Shown: positions 9,433-19,210, numbered from the stretch's first letter. The stretch: DNA of 64,000 bases from Fibrobacteria bacterium (GCA_025360005.1 JANYDA010000021.1:1-64000); one strand, 5' to 3'. Notes: a model not told the origin generated them from the letters alone. Made by a program: numbers and translations.

Positions 9433-9855
9433 ATGCCAGCGCTTAACGGGAACCGGTACCAGAAGGTCTTCATCGGCCTATTGGTCGCCGTCTTTTTCTC
9501 CAGCCAGGCTTTCAGATGTTGCCTGGTCAATCATCGGTTGGGCCGGTTCATCATATCTTCCCTGCAAAGGCATGGCGGAGTATCGGATGCCCATTCCTGC
9601 TGCGCGGCCGCACATGGATCGGATCGGAAGAAGGACGGGGATACCAACGCCTCCAAGAGCGGATGCTGCATCCAGGATGCCAACCAAAAACTGCCGCAAT
9701 TAGCCTCTCAGCAGGCCCCGGTTCCGGATATGGCCGGCCTGGTCTCGGCCCTTCCCAAAGTCCCCATAGCCGCGGTAAGCCTCCCGGCTTCGCCCGACCT
9801 CCAATCCCGATCCAGTCCGCCCATCTACCTCAGCAGCCTCCGCCTCCTTATTTAG
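9433..9855 (+). CDS. Small Cys-rich exported protein upstream of cus efflux genes
   Basis: A 140-residue protein not assigned to a named family. It begins with a hydrophobic segment (residues about 10-28, FIGLLVAVFFSSQAF) that could be a signal anchor. Three paired-cysteine motifs follow (RCCLVNH, HSCCAAAHG, SGCCIQD) together with several histidines, so metal binding is plausible. The C-terminus SSPPIYLSSLRLLI resembles the ends of small proteins often found ahead of RND metal-efflux operons. It lies 160 bases upstream of the TolC-type gene on the same strand. No strong ribosome binding site precedes the ATG at 9433, so the start is uncertain. Role as a metal sensor or chaperone is inference from composition and position. 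Confidence 0.55.
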   Translation: MPALNGNRYQKVFIGLLVAVFFSSQAFRCCLVNHRLGRFIISSLQRHGGVSDAHSCCAAAHGSDRKKDGDTNASKSGCCIQDANQKLPQLASQQAPVPDMAGLVSALPKVPIAAVSLPASPDLQSRSSPPIYLSSLRLLI

Positions 9856-10015
9856 CATCCCTGCGGCTCCCGTTCCGGGACTTGCATAACCCCATACCTG
9901 GTCATGGGAACTCGCGCGCCGTTTTTCCGCGCCGGGCGGGTTTCCTTGCGAGCTCCAGGCGCTTCCATAATATCCGGCAATACTCCCATGGATTCCAAAT
10001 CGAAGGACGTAGGAA

Positions 10016-11383
10016 ATGTTTCGCACTCACGCATACTTGGCCGTCCGTCTGGTCGCATCGCTTTTGATGGGAAATGCTTCGGCAGGCATCCATGAAATGC
10101 CGGCCGCTTCCATAGCGGTGGACACCCTGACGCTTTCCGGAAACTCCCTGCCGGACTTGGTGGCGCAAGCCCTGAAAAACAATCGCGGCATCAAGGCCGC
10201 CGAATTCCAGGTCAAGTCGCTCCACTCTTCTCCGGGTCATACTTGGTACCTGGAACCGCCGCAAGCGGGCATGGAGTTCTATCAAGCTCCGATAAAGTCA
10301 TTTCCCAATCCCGTCAAAGGCCAAATGGAGATCGACTACTCCCTCCAGCAGTCCTTTCCCTTTCCGGGGAAAATCTCCGCCCGCATCGACAGCGAGCACA
10401 AGCACGCGGAAATGAGCGAGTCCGAGCTTGAGGCGCTGAAGCGGAAGGTCATCAGGGAAGTGAAGACCGATTATTATGAGCTTTACCTGCTCGATCGGAG
10501 GGTGGAAATCAACCGCCAGAACCAAGCGCTCATGGGCCGCCTTATCGAGATCGCTCGCCGTCAATACGAAGTGGGAATGGGCCACCAAGCCGATATCCTG
10601 CGCGCGCAAACGGAATTGACCCAGCTGAAAACCGACAGTCTCACCCTGGCGCAATCCCGCAAGGCCATGGAAGGCATGCTTAACGCGGTGCTGAACCGGA
10701 AAACCACCCAACCGGTATCCGTATCGGACTCAATCGTTCCCGCCGCCGTGGACTGGTCATACGCGCAGGTCGAATCCGTGTTGGAAAGCAATCACCCCAA
10801 CCTCAAGGCCATGAAAGCCGGCATCCGGATGCGGGAAGCGGAGAAGACCATGGCCGATAAAGAATACTGGCCCGATTTCGTGGTAGGCGGATCGTACAAG
10901 GATATGCTCCGGATGCCCTCGGGCACTCACGGCGGCGATTTGCGGGACTACTGGTCCGTCATGGTGAGCATGAACATCCCCATCGCTTTCTGGTCCCTGC
11001 CGAAATACCAGGCAGGCGTGGTCCAAAGCAAGGCGAACCTGAGCCAGGCGGAAGAGGAATACGGCGACATGCGGAACATGGTTTTCGCCCGGGCGCAAGA
11101 AGCCTTGCTCAAGGTCCAAAGCAGCCAGGAACTGGTCCGCATCTCCCGAACAGTGCAGGTTCCTCAAGCCAAGCAGGCCCTCGAATCCACCCTGGCCGCC
11201 TACCAGGGCGGCAAAAGCGAATTCATGGCCTTGCTGGATGCGTACCGCATGAGCCTGATAGCCAAGGAAAACTCCGAAACGGCCTTGATGCGCCTGCTCT
11301 CCGGCCAAGCCGAGTTGGAAGAGGCCGTGGGGCTTAGCCTCGAAGAAATACGGAACAAGATATCCGAAGGAGCCGTAAAATGA
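10016..11383 (+). CDS. cusC: TolC-family outer membrane efflux protein (CusC-like)
   Basis: Outer-membrane channel of a tripartite heavy-metal efflux pump. The 455 residues start with a signal peptide (about 1-23). Two repeats of long alpha-helical hairpins typical of the TolC fold follow (residues about 45-240 and 245-445), with the family's LPDLVAQALKNNRGIKAAE start and an AQTELTQLK segment. An AGGA site precedes the ATG at 10016. The gene overlaps the next by four bases (ATGA), so outer membrane and adaptor subunits are translationally coupled. Membership of the TolC family is clear; assignment to the Cus type rests on the two genes downstream. Confidence 0.88.
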   Translation: MFRTHAYLAVRLVASLLMGNASAGIHEMPAASIAVDTLTLSGNSLPDLVAQALKNNRGIKAAEFQVKSLHSSPGHTWYLEPPQAGMEFYQAPIKSFPNPVKGQMEIDYSLQQSFPFPGKISARIDSEHKHAEMSESELEALKRKVIREVKTDYYELYLLDRRVEINRQNQALMGRLIEIARRQYEVGMGHQADILRAQTELTQLKTDSLTLAQSRKAMEGMLNAVLNRKTTQPVSVSDSIVPAAVDWSYAQVESVLESNHPNLKAMKAGIRMREAEKTMADKEYWPDFVVGGSYKDMLRMPSGTHGGDLRDYWSVMVSMNIPIAFWSLPKYQAGVVQSKANLSQAEEEYGDMRNMVFARAQEALLKVQSSQELVRISRTVQVPQAKQALESTLAAYQGGKSEFMALLDAYRMSLIAKENSETALMRLLSGQAELEEAVGLSLEEIRNKISEGAVK

Positions 11384-12828
11384 AAAAAGGGATGGTTCTC
11401 CCATTGATTCTCATCGTCGTGATAGCAGCTGCGGCGGGGCTTTGGTTCATCATAGCTTTCCGTGGCGCCACTGCCCATGACGGACCTCCGCATGAGTCGA
11501 AGACCATGTACAATTGCGCGATGCATCCGCAATACATTTCCGATAAACCCGGCAACTGCCCCATCTGCGGCATGAAATTGACGCGCATGGACAAAGGGTC
11601 CGCAAGCCATCCAAGCGAGAGGAGCGGCGAAAAGAAAATCGCCTATTACCGGGATCCCATGCATCCCTGGATCACTTCGGACAAACCGGGGAAATCCCCG
11701 GACTGCGGCATGGATATGGTTCCCGTATACGCCGGGGAAGACAACGCCAGCGGTATTCACATCGACCCCACCACGGTCCAGAACATGGGAGTAAAGACGG
11801 AAGTGGTGCAAAAGCGGGACATGCGAACCGAAATCCGCGCCAACGGCAAGGTGAAGGTGGACGAAAGCAAGCTCACCATCGTGAACGCCCGCGTGATGGG
11901 ATACGCGGAAAAACTGAACGTAAGCATCACCGGCCAGAAGGTGGCGATGGGCCAGCCTCTTCTCGAAATCTATAGTCCGGACCTGGTAAGCACCCAAGAG
12001 GAATATCTCCAGGCTCTCCGCTATGCCAAAAGCATGGGGGGATCGGAAGGAACGGGTTCCATAGACCTGGTGGAAAGCTCGCGCCGTCGGCTTTTGAATT
12101 GGGGCGTTTCCCAAGGTGAGATCAAAACCTTGGAAAAGCTGGGGCATGCGCGTAACACATTGGCCATCGTCTCTCCGGCTTCCGGTTTCGTTTTGGAAAA
12201 GACGGTGGTGCAAGGCCAGAACATCATGCCTGGAATGGAGCTTTACAAAATCGCCGATCTTTCCAAGGTCTGGGTGGTGGCCGGCATCTACCAGCGGGAT
12301 CTCGCCATCGCCAAAATCGGAGGGGAGGCCGATGTGGAACTCAGCTATCTTCCCGGCAAGCCCTTCAAGGGCAAGGTGACGTTCGTTTCTCCGGTATTGG
12401 ATGAGCAGACCAAGACCGCGGAAGTGCGCATCGAAGTTCCCAATACCAAATCATTCGATTTCAAACCGGAGATGTTCGCGACCGTGACCATCCATTCGGA
12501 ATCGCACATGAACGTAGTCGCCGTTCCCGAGCAGGCCATCATCCATTCCGGACGCCGCACCATCGCCATCGTCGCCCTGGGCGGAGGGTACTTTGGACCG
12601 CGCGAAGTCAGGCTCGGAGCGGCGGCCGACGACTATGTGGAAATCCTGGCGGGTCTCCACGAAGGCGAGAACCTGGTCATCTCCTCCCAATTCCTCATCG
12701 ATTCGGAAAGCAATCTCAAAGCCGCCATCCTACAGATGCGAGCCCCGTTGGAAGACAGCGTGACTTCGATGGGCCAGGGCATGGCCCCGGCCGTTCATGA
12801 CACGATGCCGATGCCGGCCAAGGAATAA
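11380..12828 (+). CDS. cusB: RND periplasmic adaptor with two heavy-metal-binding domains (CusB-like)
   Basis: Membrane-fusion protein linking the inner-membrane pump to the outer-membrane channel; 482 residues with one N-terminal membrane anchor (residues 5-28). Two heavy-metal-binding domains lie near the N-terminus. The first has YNCAMHPQYIS and CPICGMKL; the second has YYRDPMHPWITSDKPGKSPD with CGMDMVPVY, where only one Cys of the usual CxxC remains, as is normal for this second repeat. The barrel-sandwich hybrid, helical hairpin and beta-barrel follow (VIIHSGRRTIAIV region near residue 390). These methionine/cysteine-rich domains point to Cu(I)/Ag(I) or a similar soft metal as cargo. Confidence 0.9.
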   Translation: MKKGMVLPLILIVVIAAAAGLWFIIAFRGATAHDGPPHESKTMYNCAMHPQYISDKPGNCPICGMKLTRMDKGSASHPSERSGEKKIAYYRDPMHPWITSDKPGKSPDCGMDMVPVYAGEDNASGIHIDPTTVQNMGVKTEVVQKRDMRTEIRANGKVKVDESKLTIVNARVMGYAEKLNVSITGQKVAMGQPLLEIYSPDLVSTQEEYLQALRYAKSMGGSEGTGSIDLVESSRRRLLNWGVSQGEIKTLEKLGHARNTLAIVSPASGFVLEKTVVQGQNIMPGMELYKIADLSKVWVVAGIYQRDLAIAKIGGEADVELSYLPGKPFKGKVTFVSPVLDEQTKTAEVRIEVPNTKSFDFKPEMFATVTIHSESHMNVVAVPEQAIIHSGRRTIAIVALGGGYFGPREVRLGAAADDYVEILAGLHEGENLVISSQFLIDSESNLKAAILQMRAPLEDSVTSMGQGMAPAVHDTMPMPAKE

Positions 12829-12838
12829 AGGGGGATCC

Positions 12839-15800
12839 ATGCTCGAAAAAATCATCACGTGGTCCATCCGCAATAAGATCCTGGTCATCCTTTTGACCTT
12901 TCTCGCCATCGGATTCGGTGCCTTTGCGCTGTTCAATACCCCCATCGATGCTTTGCCGGATCTCAGCGACGTGCAAGTCATCGTCTACACCGAGGATAAG
13001 GGGCAGTCCCCCCGCACTATCGAAGACCAGGTCACCTATCCGCTGACCACTTCCATGGTTTCGGTCCCGGGCGCGAAGGTGGTGCGCGGCTATTCCTTCT
13101 TCGGCTATTCCCTGGTGTACGTCATCTTCGAAGACGGCACGGACATCTACTGGGCCCGCAGCCGCGTTTTGGAATACCTGAACTATGCCCAAAAACGGCT
13201 GCCCCAAGGAGTGGTTCCCACTTTGGGGCCGGACGCCAGCGGCGTAGGCTGGGTGTATGAGTATGCGCTCGTCTCCGACAGGCGCTCCCTCCAGGAACTG
13301 CGCTCCCTGCAGGACTGGTATCTGAAATACCAGCTCGCCAGCATCGAAGGCGTCAGCGAGGTGGCCAGCGTCGGGGGCTTCGTCAAGCAGTACCAGGTCA
13401 ACGTGGACCCGGCGAAACTGCAAGGCTACGGCATCCCCTTGAGCATGGTGGAGATGGCCATCAAGAAAGGCAACGCCGACGCGGGCGGCGAAGTCATAGA
13501 GATGGGCGAGGCGGAATTCATGATCCGCGGACTGGGCTATCTGAAGAATATGGAGGATATCAAGAACCTGCCCGTCACGATGAATGCTTCCACCGGAACG
13601 CCCGTCTACCTAAAGGACATAGCGGATATCAATATCGGACCGGAAATGAGGCGCGGCATAGCCGAACTGGACGGGCAAGGCGAGGTGGCGGGAGGCGTCA
13701 TCGTCATGCGTTACGGCCAAAACGCCCTGGAAGTCATCGATGCGGTGAAAAAGAAACTCGAAGTATTGAAAGCCGGTCTTCCCCCGGATGTGAAAATCGT
13801 TCCCGCTTATGACCGCTCCCAGCTCATCCACAGAGCCGTGGATAACCTCAGCCATAAGCTGATCGAAGAAATGATCATCGTTGCCTTGGTATGCGGCATA
13901 TTCCTGCTGCATGCGCGCAGCGCTTTGGTGGCCATATTCACCTTGCCCACCGCCATCCTCATGGCCTTTTTCATCATGCGTTTCCAAACCATAAACGCGA
14001 ACATCATGTCACTCGGCGGCATCGCCATAGCCATCGGCGCCATGGTGGACGGAGCCATCATCCTGATTGAAAACGCCCACAAGCATATCGAGCGCGAAAA
14101 CATGAAACCCGCGCATGAGCGGAAAGGCCACTGGGACGTCATCCTGGCGGCCTCACTGGAAGTAGGTCCGGCGTTATTCTGGTCGCTGCTCGTCATCACC
14201 GTATCCTTCATCCCCGTCTTCACCTTGGAAGCCCAGGAAGGCCGTCTCTTCCGACCGCTTGCCTTCACCAAAACCTATTCCATGGCCGCGTCCTCCGTCC
14301 TGGCCATCACCATCGTGCCGATATTGATGGGATTCTTCATCCGCGGGAAAATCCTGCCGGAACATAAAAATCCGATCAACCGTTTCCTCATCCGCATTTA
14401 CCATCCCGTGGTCGATTTCGTTTTGAAATTCCCCAAGACCGTGATCGGCGCGGCTGTGGTTCTTGTGCTTATCACCGCGTTTCCCTTCACCCGGTTGGGA
14501 ACGGAATTCATGCCCTCCCTTTTCGAAGGCGACCTTCTCTACATGCCCACCTCCCTGCCCGGCATTTCCGTGACCAAGTCCAAGGAAATCCTCCAGCAGA
14601 CGGACAAGATCATCAAGGCCTTTCCGGAGGTGGCCCAGGTCTTCGGGAAAATCGGCCGCGCGGAAACAGCGACAGATCCGGCGGGCCTGGACATGGTGGA
14701 AACCACCATCCGCCTGAAGCCGGAAAAAGAGTGGCGGGCTGGCATGACACCGGACAAACTCATCGAGGAAATGGACGCGGCCCTCAAGTTCCCCGGTCTC
14801 ACCAATTCGTGGACCATGCCGATCAAGAACCGCACCGACATGCTTTCCACCGGCATCAAGACGCCCGTGGGCGTCAAACTCTCGGGACCCGACCTGGATA
14901 CCCTGCAGAAAATCGGCCAGCAAGTCGAAGCCTTGATGCGCACTGTTCCGCATACTTCCTCCGCCTTCGCCGAACGCGCCGTTGGCGGGAATTACCTGGA
15001 TGTGAAAATCAACCGCCTGGAAGCGGCGCGCTACGGTATCAATATCGAAGACGTCCAGAACGTGATCCGGACCGCCCTGGGCGGCATGACGGTGACCACC
15101 ACTGTGGAAGGCCTGGAGCGCTACCCGGTCAGCCTTCGTTACAGCCGGGAATTGCGCGGCAACCTCGAAGACCTCAAACGGGTGCTCATCCCAGCTTCAT
15201 CCGGGCAACAGGTTCCCTTGGGGCAGATCGCGGACCTGGTTCCTACGCGCGGTCCCATGGTCATCCGCACGGAAGGCGCGCGCCCCAACGCCTGGGTCTT
15301 CGTGGACATGCGCGGCATCGACATCGGCACCTATATCAAGGACGCGCAAAAGATCATTTCCGCCAACATCAAGCTGCCCGCTGGCTACAACCTGGTCTGG
15401 AGCGGCGAATTCGAATTCATACAGCGCGCCCAAAAGCGCTTGATGTTGGTCATCCCCATGACCCTGTTCATCATCATGATCATCCTGTTCCTCAACACCC
15501 GGTCCTTGGCCAAGACCGCCATCGTTCTGTTGGCCGTACCGTTCTCCCTGATCGGGGCCGTATGGTACCTGTACTTGCTCGGCTTCAACATGAGCCTGGC
15601 GGTATGGGTTGGGTTGATAGCGTTGGCCGGACTGGATGCGGAAACGGGCGTGGTGATGCTGCTCTACCTGGAACGCGCCTACGATGCGGCCAAGGGCAAG
15701 GGCATGATGAACACCGTATCGGATTTGCGGCATGCAATCGACGAAGGCGCCGTGCAACGGGTGCGGCCCAAAATCATGACCGCCTCGGTCATCCTCGCAG

Positions 15801-15952
15801 GGTTGATCCCGATCATGTGGAGCCACGGCACGGGTTCGGACGTGATGAAGCGGATAGCCGCCCCCATGGTGGGGGGAGTGCTTTCCTCCGTATTGATGGA
15901 GCTGGCCGTGTACCCGGTGATTTATTTCCTGTGGAAAAAAGGCAAACACTGA
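12839..15952 (+). CDS. cusA: Heavy-metal efflux RND pump (CusA/CzcA family)
   Basis: Proton-driven inner-membrane exporter of 1037 residues, the engine of the CusCBA-type pump. It has the twelve-helix RND layout: TM1 at residues about 12-30, two large periplasmic loops, and TM clusters at about 340-545 and 865-1030. The HME-RND signatures include NTPIDALPDLSDVQVIVYTE, IAIGAMVDGAIILIENAHK and LDAETGVVMLLYLERAYD. The ATG at 12839 was chosen because AAAGGGGG lies just upstream and it gives the standard MLEKII N-terminus; a longer in-frame form would add 14 atypical residues. Ten bases separate it from the adaptor gene, so the three genes form one operon. Cus and Czc types differ in a few methionines, so the exact metal remains open. 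Confidence 0.92.
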   Translation: MLEKIITWSIRNKILVILLTFLAIGFGAFALFNTPIDALPDLSDVQVIVYTEDKGQSPRTIEDQVTYPLTTSMVSVPGAKVVRGYSFFGYSLVYVIFEDGTDIYWARSRVLEYLNYAQKRLPQGVVPTLGPDASGVGWVYEYALVSDRRSLQELRSLQDWYLKYQLASIEGVSEVASVGGFVKQYQVNVDPAKLQGYGIPLSMVEMAIKKGNADAGGEVIEMGEAEFMIRGLGYLKNMEDIKNLPVTMNASTGTPVYLKDIADINIGPEMRRGIAELDGQGEVAGGVIVMRYGQNALEVIDAVKKKLEVLKAGLPPDVKIVPAYDRSQLIHRAVDNLSHKLIEEMIIVALVCGIFLLHARSALVAIFTLPTAILMAFFIMRFQTINANIMSLGGIAIAIGAMVDGAIILIENAHKHIERENMKPAHERKGHWDVILAASLEVGPALFWSLLVITVSFIPVFTLEAQEGRLFRPLAFTKTYSMAASSVLAITIVPILMGFFIRGKILPEHKNPINRFLIRIYHPVVDFVLKFPKTVIGAAVVLVLITAFPFTRLGTEFMPSLFEGDLLYMPTSLPGISVTKSKEILQQTDKIIKAFPEVAQVFGKIGRAETATDPAGLDMVETTIRLKPEKEWRAGMTPDKLIEEMDAALKFPGLTNSWTMPIKNRTDMLSTGIKTPVGVKLSGPDLDTLQKIGQQVEALMRTVPHTSSAFAERAVGGNYLDVKINRLEAARYGINIEDVQNVIRTALGGMTVTTTVEGLERYPVSLRYSRELRGNLEDLKRVLIPASSGQQVPLGQIADLVPTRGPMVIRTEGARPNAWVFVDMRGIDIGTYIKDAQKIISANIKLPAGYNLVWSGEFEFIQRAQKRLMLVIPMTLFIIMIILFLNTRSLAKTAIVLLAVPFSLIGAVWYLYLLGFNMSLAVWVGLIALAGLDAETGVVMLLYLERAYDAAKGKGMMNTVSDLRHAIDEGAVQRVRPKIMTASVILAGLIPIMWSHGTGSDVMKRIAAPMVGGVLSSVLMELAVYPVIYFLWKKGKH

Positions 15953-16101
15953 AGAAGATCCGCATCCATACGTCGGTTCGGATCGATTCAGGTTTTGCAG
16001 GAGTGCTCCGCCATCGGCAGGAATTCGCGGCAATGGGCTCCGCAATGCGGGCAATCGATTCCGCTTTCAGTCCCTTATTTTTGTTCTTCCCCAACCGCTG
16101 C

Positions 16102-17598
16102 TCAAATCCCCTTCAGCGTTATGTAATGGTTCAGCCAAGAATCGAAGTCCTGATCCCGTTTTTCGTCCCTGATACGGACGCTCGCCATCCTATCCATGAC
16201 TTGCTTACGGTGCTCTTCGTCCAGATCCGGAGGGAGTTCTATCTTAGTGGTATCCGCTTCCGCTTGGGCGATTTCCTCCGGGGTGGGCGCACGGCTCTTA
16301 TCGAGCAGATCCTGGAAGATATACATGCCGACATCGCTCCGCTTCTTGTAAACCTCCGCGAGAACCGCGTGCAAAGCCCCCGACGCGCGCATGCGCGCCA
16401 AGCGGGCCACAAGGTTCGCGCGCTCCATGGCGAAAGACCCGCCGCCTTTTCCCGCGCTCCCCTTTTTGACATCCAAAACGCGGAACTCCCACATGCCTAG
16501 GCCCGCGCTCAAGGGAGCGATTTTTTTTCCGGCGCGCAGGGAGTCGTGGCTTTCCAGCCAGCGGCGTTCCTGGGGAGGAAGATCGGTGCTGGCGATGCGG
16601 CGCGAGGCTATGGTCTGCAGACGCGCCGGGTCCGGCTCGATGCCGGGGGCCAGGCGCGCATCCAAAGCCAGGGTGTCCGGGATGGCGAATTCCTTGGGAT
16701 GGGCCTTGTAGTATTGCAGCGCTTCCTTCTCGGCGCGGGCCGAATCCAGCGGCTGATAGGACAGCATGCCCACCAAGCAAGGGACGGCATCCTCAAAACC
16801 GGCTTCAGGGGTTTTGCGGATATCGGCCGCGCGCAAGATCGCCGAACCTCCGACCCAGGCGAGCGGTTGGGAGCAGCGCCACTTGCGCAGTTTCTTCCCC
16901 GCCTCGGCCAAGGAGGCCGGCAACAGGGAATCGTCCATCCGCACCCACGGCAGGTCGGCAAGCTTCCCCGCCTTCCCGGTAAGCCGGGACAGGGAATCGA
17001 TCAGGCTCGAATCGGTAGAGGCGAGCACGTCATAACTCCTATCCTCATGAGCCAGGAAAAATTCCCGGTATTGCCGGTACAGGGCGCGCAATTTTTTTTC
17101 ACCGATCGTTTTCACCATGCCGGCCCAATACTGCTTTTCCCTGGCGACCCCCATTTCCATCACCTTTTTCCCCATCCCGGTCGACTCCAAGCGGTCCTGC
17201 AGGAAATCGGCGTGCAGGGTTTCCTTGAGAATGGCTATGCGGATCTGCTTGAGGCGCTCTTCGCTGATGTCCCCGTCCGGCTCCACCGACCGGGTGAAGT
17301 TATTGAATGCCGAGACCGTAAGCAAGCAGGTGCCGCGCTGATTGTGCAGCGCCACGCAAGCGTTGGAATCCCCTTCCACCCGGAGGCGCTCCTGCGCCTG
17401 GACATACCGCTTGGCTTCTTCATCCTGTTCACGTTGCAGTCTCGCTTCGACGGCGCGATTCTGGCGCTGCACTTCTTGCATGTCTATCCCGGGCTTGGGG
17501 GAAGACTCACCGGATGCCGCCGTCTTATCTTCAGCGCCTGCCAGGGGGGCAAGGGCGAGTACCAGGCCCATCCAGGCCAATGTCGCTGCGAGTCTCAT
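16102..17598 (-). CDS. Exported protein, possibly SurA/parvulin-like, function unproven
   Basis: A 498-residue exported protein. The ATG at 17598 is preferred because GGAGAGG precedes it and it begins the signal peptide MRLAATLAWMGLVLALAPLA. The mature part starts with a charged coiled-coil (residues about 40-75, rich in Q, E and R). The middle contains ALQYYKAHPKEFAIPDTLAL and a following arginine-rich helix, a layout reminiscent of the chaperone-to-parvulin transition in SurA/PrsA proteins. The region near residue 400 (GMYIFQDLLDKS) also fits loosely. No full parvulin active site can be confirmed by eye. Two CxxxxHxxxGTC-type cysteines near residue 85 may form a disulphide. It stands alone on its strand, convergent with the cus operon. 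Confidence 0.5.
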   Translation of the reverse strand: MRLAATLAWMGLVLALAPLAGAEDKTAASGESSPKPGIDMQEVQRQNRAVEARLQREQDEEAKRYVQAQERLRVEGDSNACVALHNQRGTCLLTVSAFNNFTRSVEPDGDISEERLKQIRIAILKETLHADFLQDRLESTGMGKKVMEMGVAREKQYWAGMVKTIGEKKLRALYRQYREFFLAHEDRSYDVLASTDSSLIDSLSRLTGKAGKLADLPWVRMDDSLLPASLAEAGKKLRKWRCSQPLAWVGGSAILRAADIRKTPEAGFEDAVPCLVGMLSYQPLDSARAEKEALQYYKAHPKEFAIPDTLALDARLAPGIEPDPARLQTIASRRIASTDLPPQERRWLESHDSLRAGKKIAPLSAGLGMWEFRVLDVKKGSAGKGGGSFAMERANLVARLARMRASGALHAVLAEVYKKRSDVGMYIFQDLLDKSRAPTPEEIAQAEADTTKIELPPDLDEEHRKQVMDRMASVRIRDEKRDQDFDSWLNHYITLKGI

Positions 17599-17692
17599 AA
17601 TCCTCTCCATGTTTCGATTTTGGAAGCGAAGGCATTCCCGCCGCCGGGAATACCGGACCTTTCCCGCTACCGGGGAAGGAAGGGAAACGGAA

Positions 17693-18364
17693 TCAAAGCC
17701 CTACGTGGTTGATGACCACCTTGCCGTCGCCGGCGACAAATGCCGAAGACCGTCCCACCGTTCCGGGCAAAGCGGCGATGCCGTCCATGCACGCGTTGAA
17801 ATTGGTAGTCAGGAAATTACTGTTCAGATTGAACGCATCCTTGTTGTACCCACTGCTATAGGAGGTCACCCGGATCTGGGGATTGGTCCGGGTTTGCCCC
17901 GCGCCGTAGAAAAAGATTTGCGCATAGGCGTAGCGGGTTGAGAAACCAACGCCGGTGAAATCATCGGACAGGTTCACCCAAACCCCCGAGGCGTTCTTGA
18001 CGATGATGCGGGTATCCGTATTCGCGACCGGGGGCAGGGCTTCCAAGGTCGAGATGGCGAAGCATTTCGCGAAGCCGGATTGGCCCGCGAAGACGGCATT
18101 GTGCGTATAGTTCAAGTACTTGGTCTTGGTTCCGCTCAAACCGTCCATGGAATCGTAGTTGCTGTGCCCGGTTTGGGAAGACTTCAACGACCAATCCACA
18201 TAATGCGTATAACCCGAGTTATAGGTGGCCGGGGTACTGGAGTATTGGGAGTTCTCGATCTTGTTGACGATATTGGCGCCGGAAGACCCCGCCATGGCGG
18301 CCAGGGCCACGGCGATGGTCGCCGCCCATCCGGAGGAAGTGGTTTTTTTTAACGGATTTTTCAT
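17693..18364 (-). CDS. Secreted protein of unknown function, paralogue of its upstream neighbour
   Basis: A 223-residue secreted protein not recognised as a known family. The start at 18364 has AAAGGCG upstream and opens a signal peptide (residues 1-30, ending SSGANI). The mature protein shows a beta-rich composition with aromatic and Asn/Ser-rich strands. Shared landmarks with the next gene upstream are a YVDWSLKSS-type strand, a KYLNYTHNA-type strand, a single CFAISTLEALPP segment, TDTRIIVKN and a WVNLSDDF element, followed by an FFYGAG strand. The two cysteines (CF and NACMDG) could pair. Its duplicate 75 bases upstream suggests tandem duplication and perhaps a two-component surface structure. 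Confidence 0.7.
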   Translation of the reverse strand: MKNPLKKTTSSGWAATIAVALAAMAGSSGANIVNKIENSQYSSTPATYNSGYTHYVDWSLKSSQTGHSNYDSMDGLSGTKTKYLNYTHNAVFAGQSGFAKCFAISTLEALPPVANTDTRIIVKNASGVWVNLSDDFTGVGFSTRYAYAQIFFYGAGQTRTNPQIRVTSYSSGYNKDAFNLNSNFLTTNFNACMDGIAALPGTVGRSSAFVAGDGKVVINHVGL

Positions 18365-18439
18365 GTGATTCGCCTTTCTAAAGGGAAATTTTTTTATTCG
18401 GTTTTCTTGTCGCGGATATTCGCAGAGCGAAAGCAAGCC

Positions 18440-19105
18440 TCAATGCACGTGACGGATGAGTACGTTCTCATGGCGATCGATGAAGGCCGTGGCTTCGTCG
18501 GAGCCGGCCCCGGAAACGCTGGGGCTGAAGCAATCCGCTTCGGTGAGAATGATCTTGGTAACGCCTGGCTCACTGGGAGCGATGGGCTTCACGTAGAACT
18601 TGAATTGCGCTTTATTATTGGTCGCGGAACCGTCAAACATGGCTATCCGGATCACCGTATGGGAGATATCGACAAAGTCCTCGAAAAACAGGCGCGCCTT
18701 AGAGTAGGTGGTTCCGTCGACATCGTCCGAAAGCCGTTGCCATTCGGTGTTGTTGCCGGGGTTGGTGTTGCTGAGGATCCTGGCCAGGATTTCGGTATCG
18801 GCGATAAGACCGGATGCCGCGGGCAAAGTACCGATCTCGAAACAGCCCCCCAGGTCGCCGCCCTGGCTGGATGCGTTGATATTGAGATCGAAATACTTGG
18901 GCGTGACGTTCCGGAAATGTTCGCCGGCGGCGAAGGTGGAATAATTCGGATGGTTAGGCTCGGAGGTCGTGGCGCTAAAGTCCACGTAGGTGGTGTAGGT
19001 ACGGCCCGAGAACGTATTTTGGTCGACGGTGATAGCCGCCGCGATGGGAAGCGCGGAGGCCGCGACGAGAGCGCCCATCCAGATCTTGTGTTGCAGGACT
19101 TTCAT
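18440..19105 (-). CDS. Secreted protein of unknown function, paralogue of its downstream neighbour
   Basis: A 221-residue secreted protein. The ATG at 19105 has GAAGGAA upstream and exposes a signal peptide (residues 1-25, MKVLQHKIWMGALVAASALP). It aligns by eye with the 17693-18364 product: TTYVDFSATTS, KYFDLNINASS, GCFEIGTLPAAS, IADTEILARI, WQRLSDDVDGTTYSKARLFF. It differs at the C-terminus, which ends with an FKFYVKPIAP strand and a Cys-containing tail. Fold and role are unknown; the beta-rich pattern suggests a lectin-like or fibre-forming surface protein. Likely in one transcript with its paralogue. Confidence 0.7.
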   Translation of the reverse strand: MKVLQHKIWMGALVAASALPIAAAITVDQNTFSGRTYTTYVDFSATTSEPNHPNYSTFAAGEHFRNVTPKYFDLNINASSQGGDLGGCFEIGTLPAASGLIADTEILARILSNTNPGNNTEWQRLSDDVDGTTYSKARLFFEDFVDISHTVIRIAMFDGSATNNKAQFKFYVKPIAPSEPGVTKIILTEADCFSPSVSGAGSDEATAFIDRHENVLIRHVH

Positions 19106-19210
19106 GGAGATTCCTTCTTTCCGGATGGCCGGTTTAATATTCGCCACCCGAAGATTCGATGCATATACCTGTCGACTTGTATCAAGGTTTTTTGTATGAG
19201 CATGGGCTGA

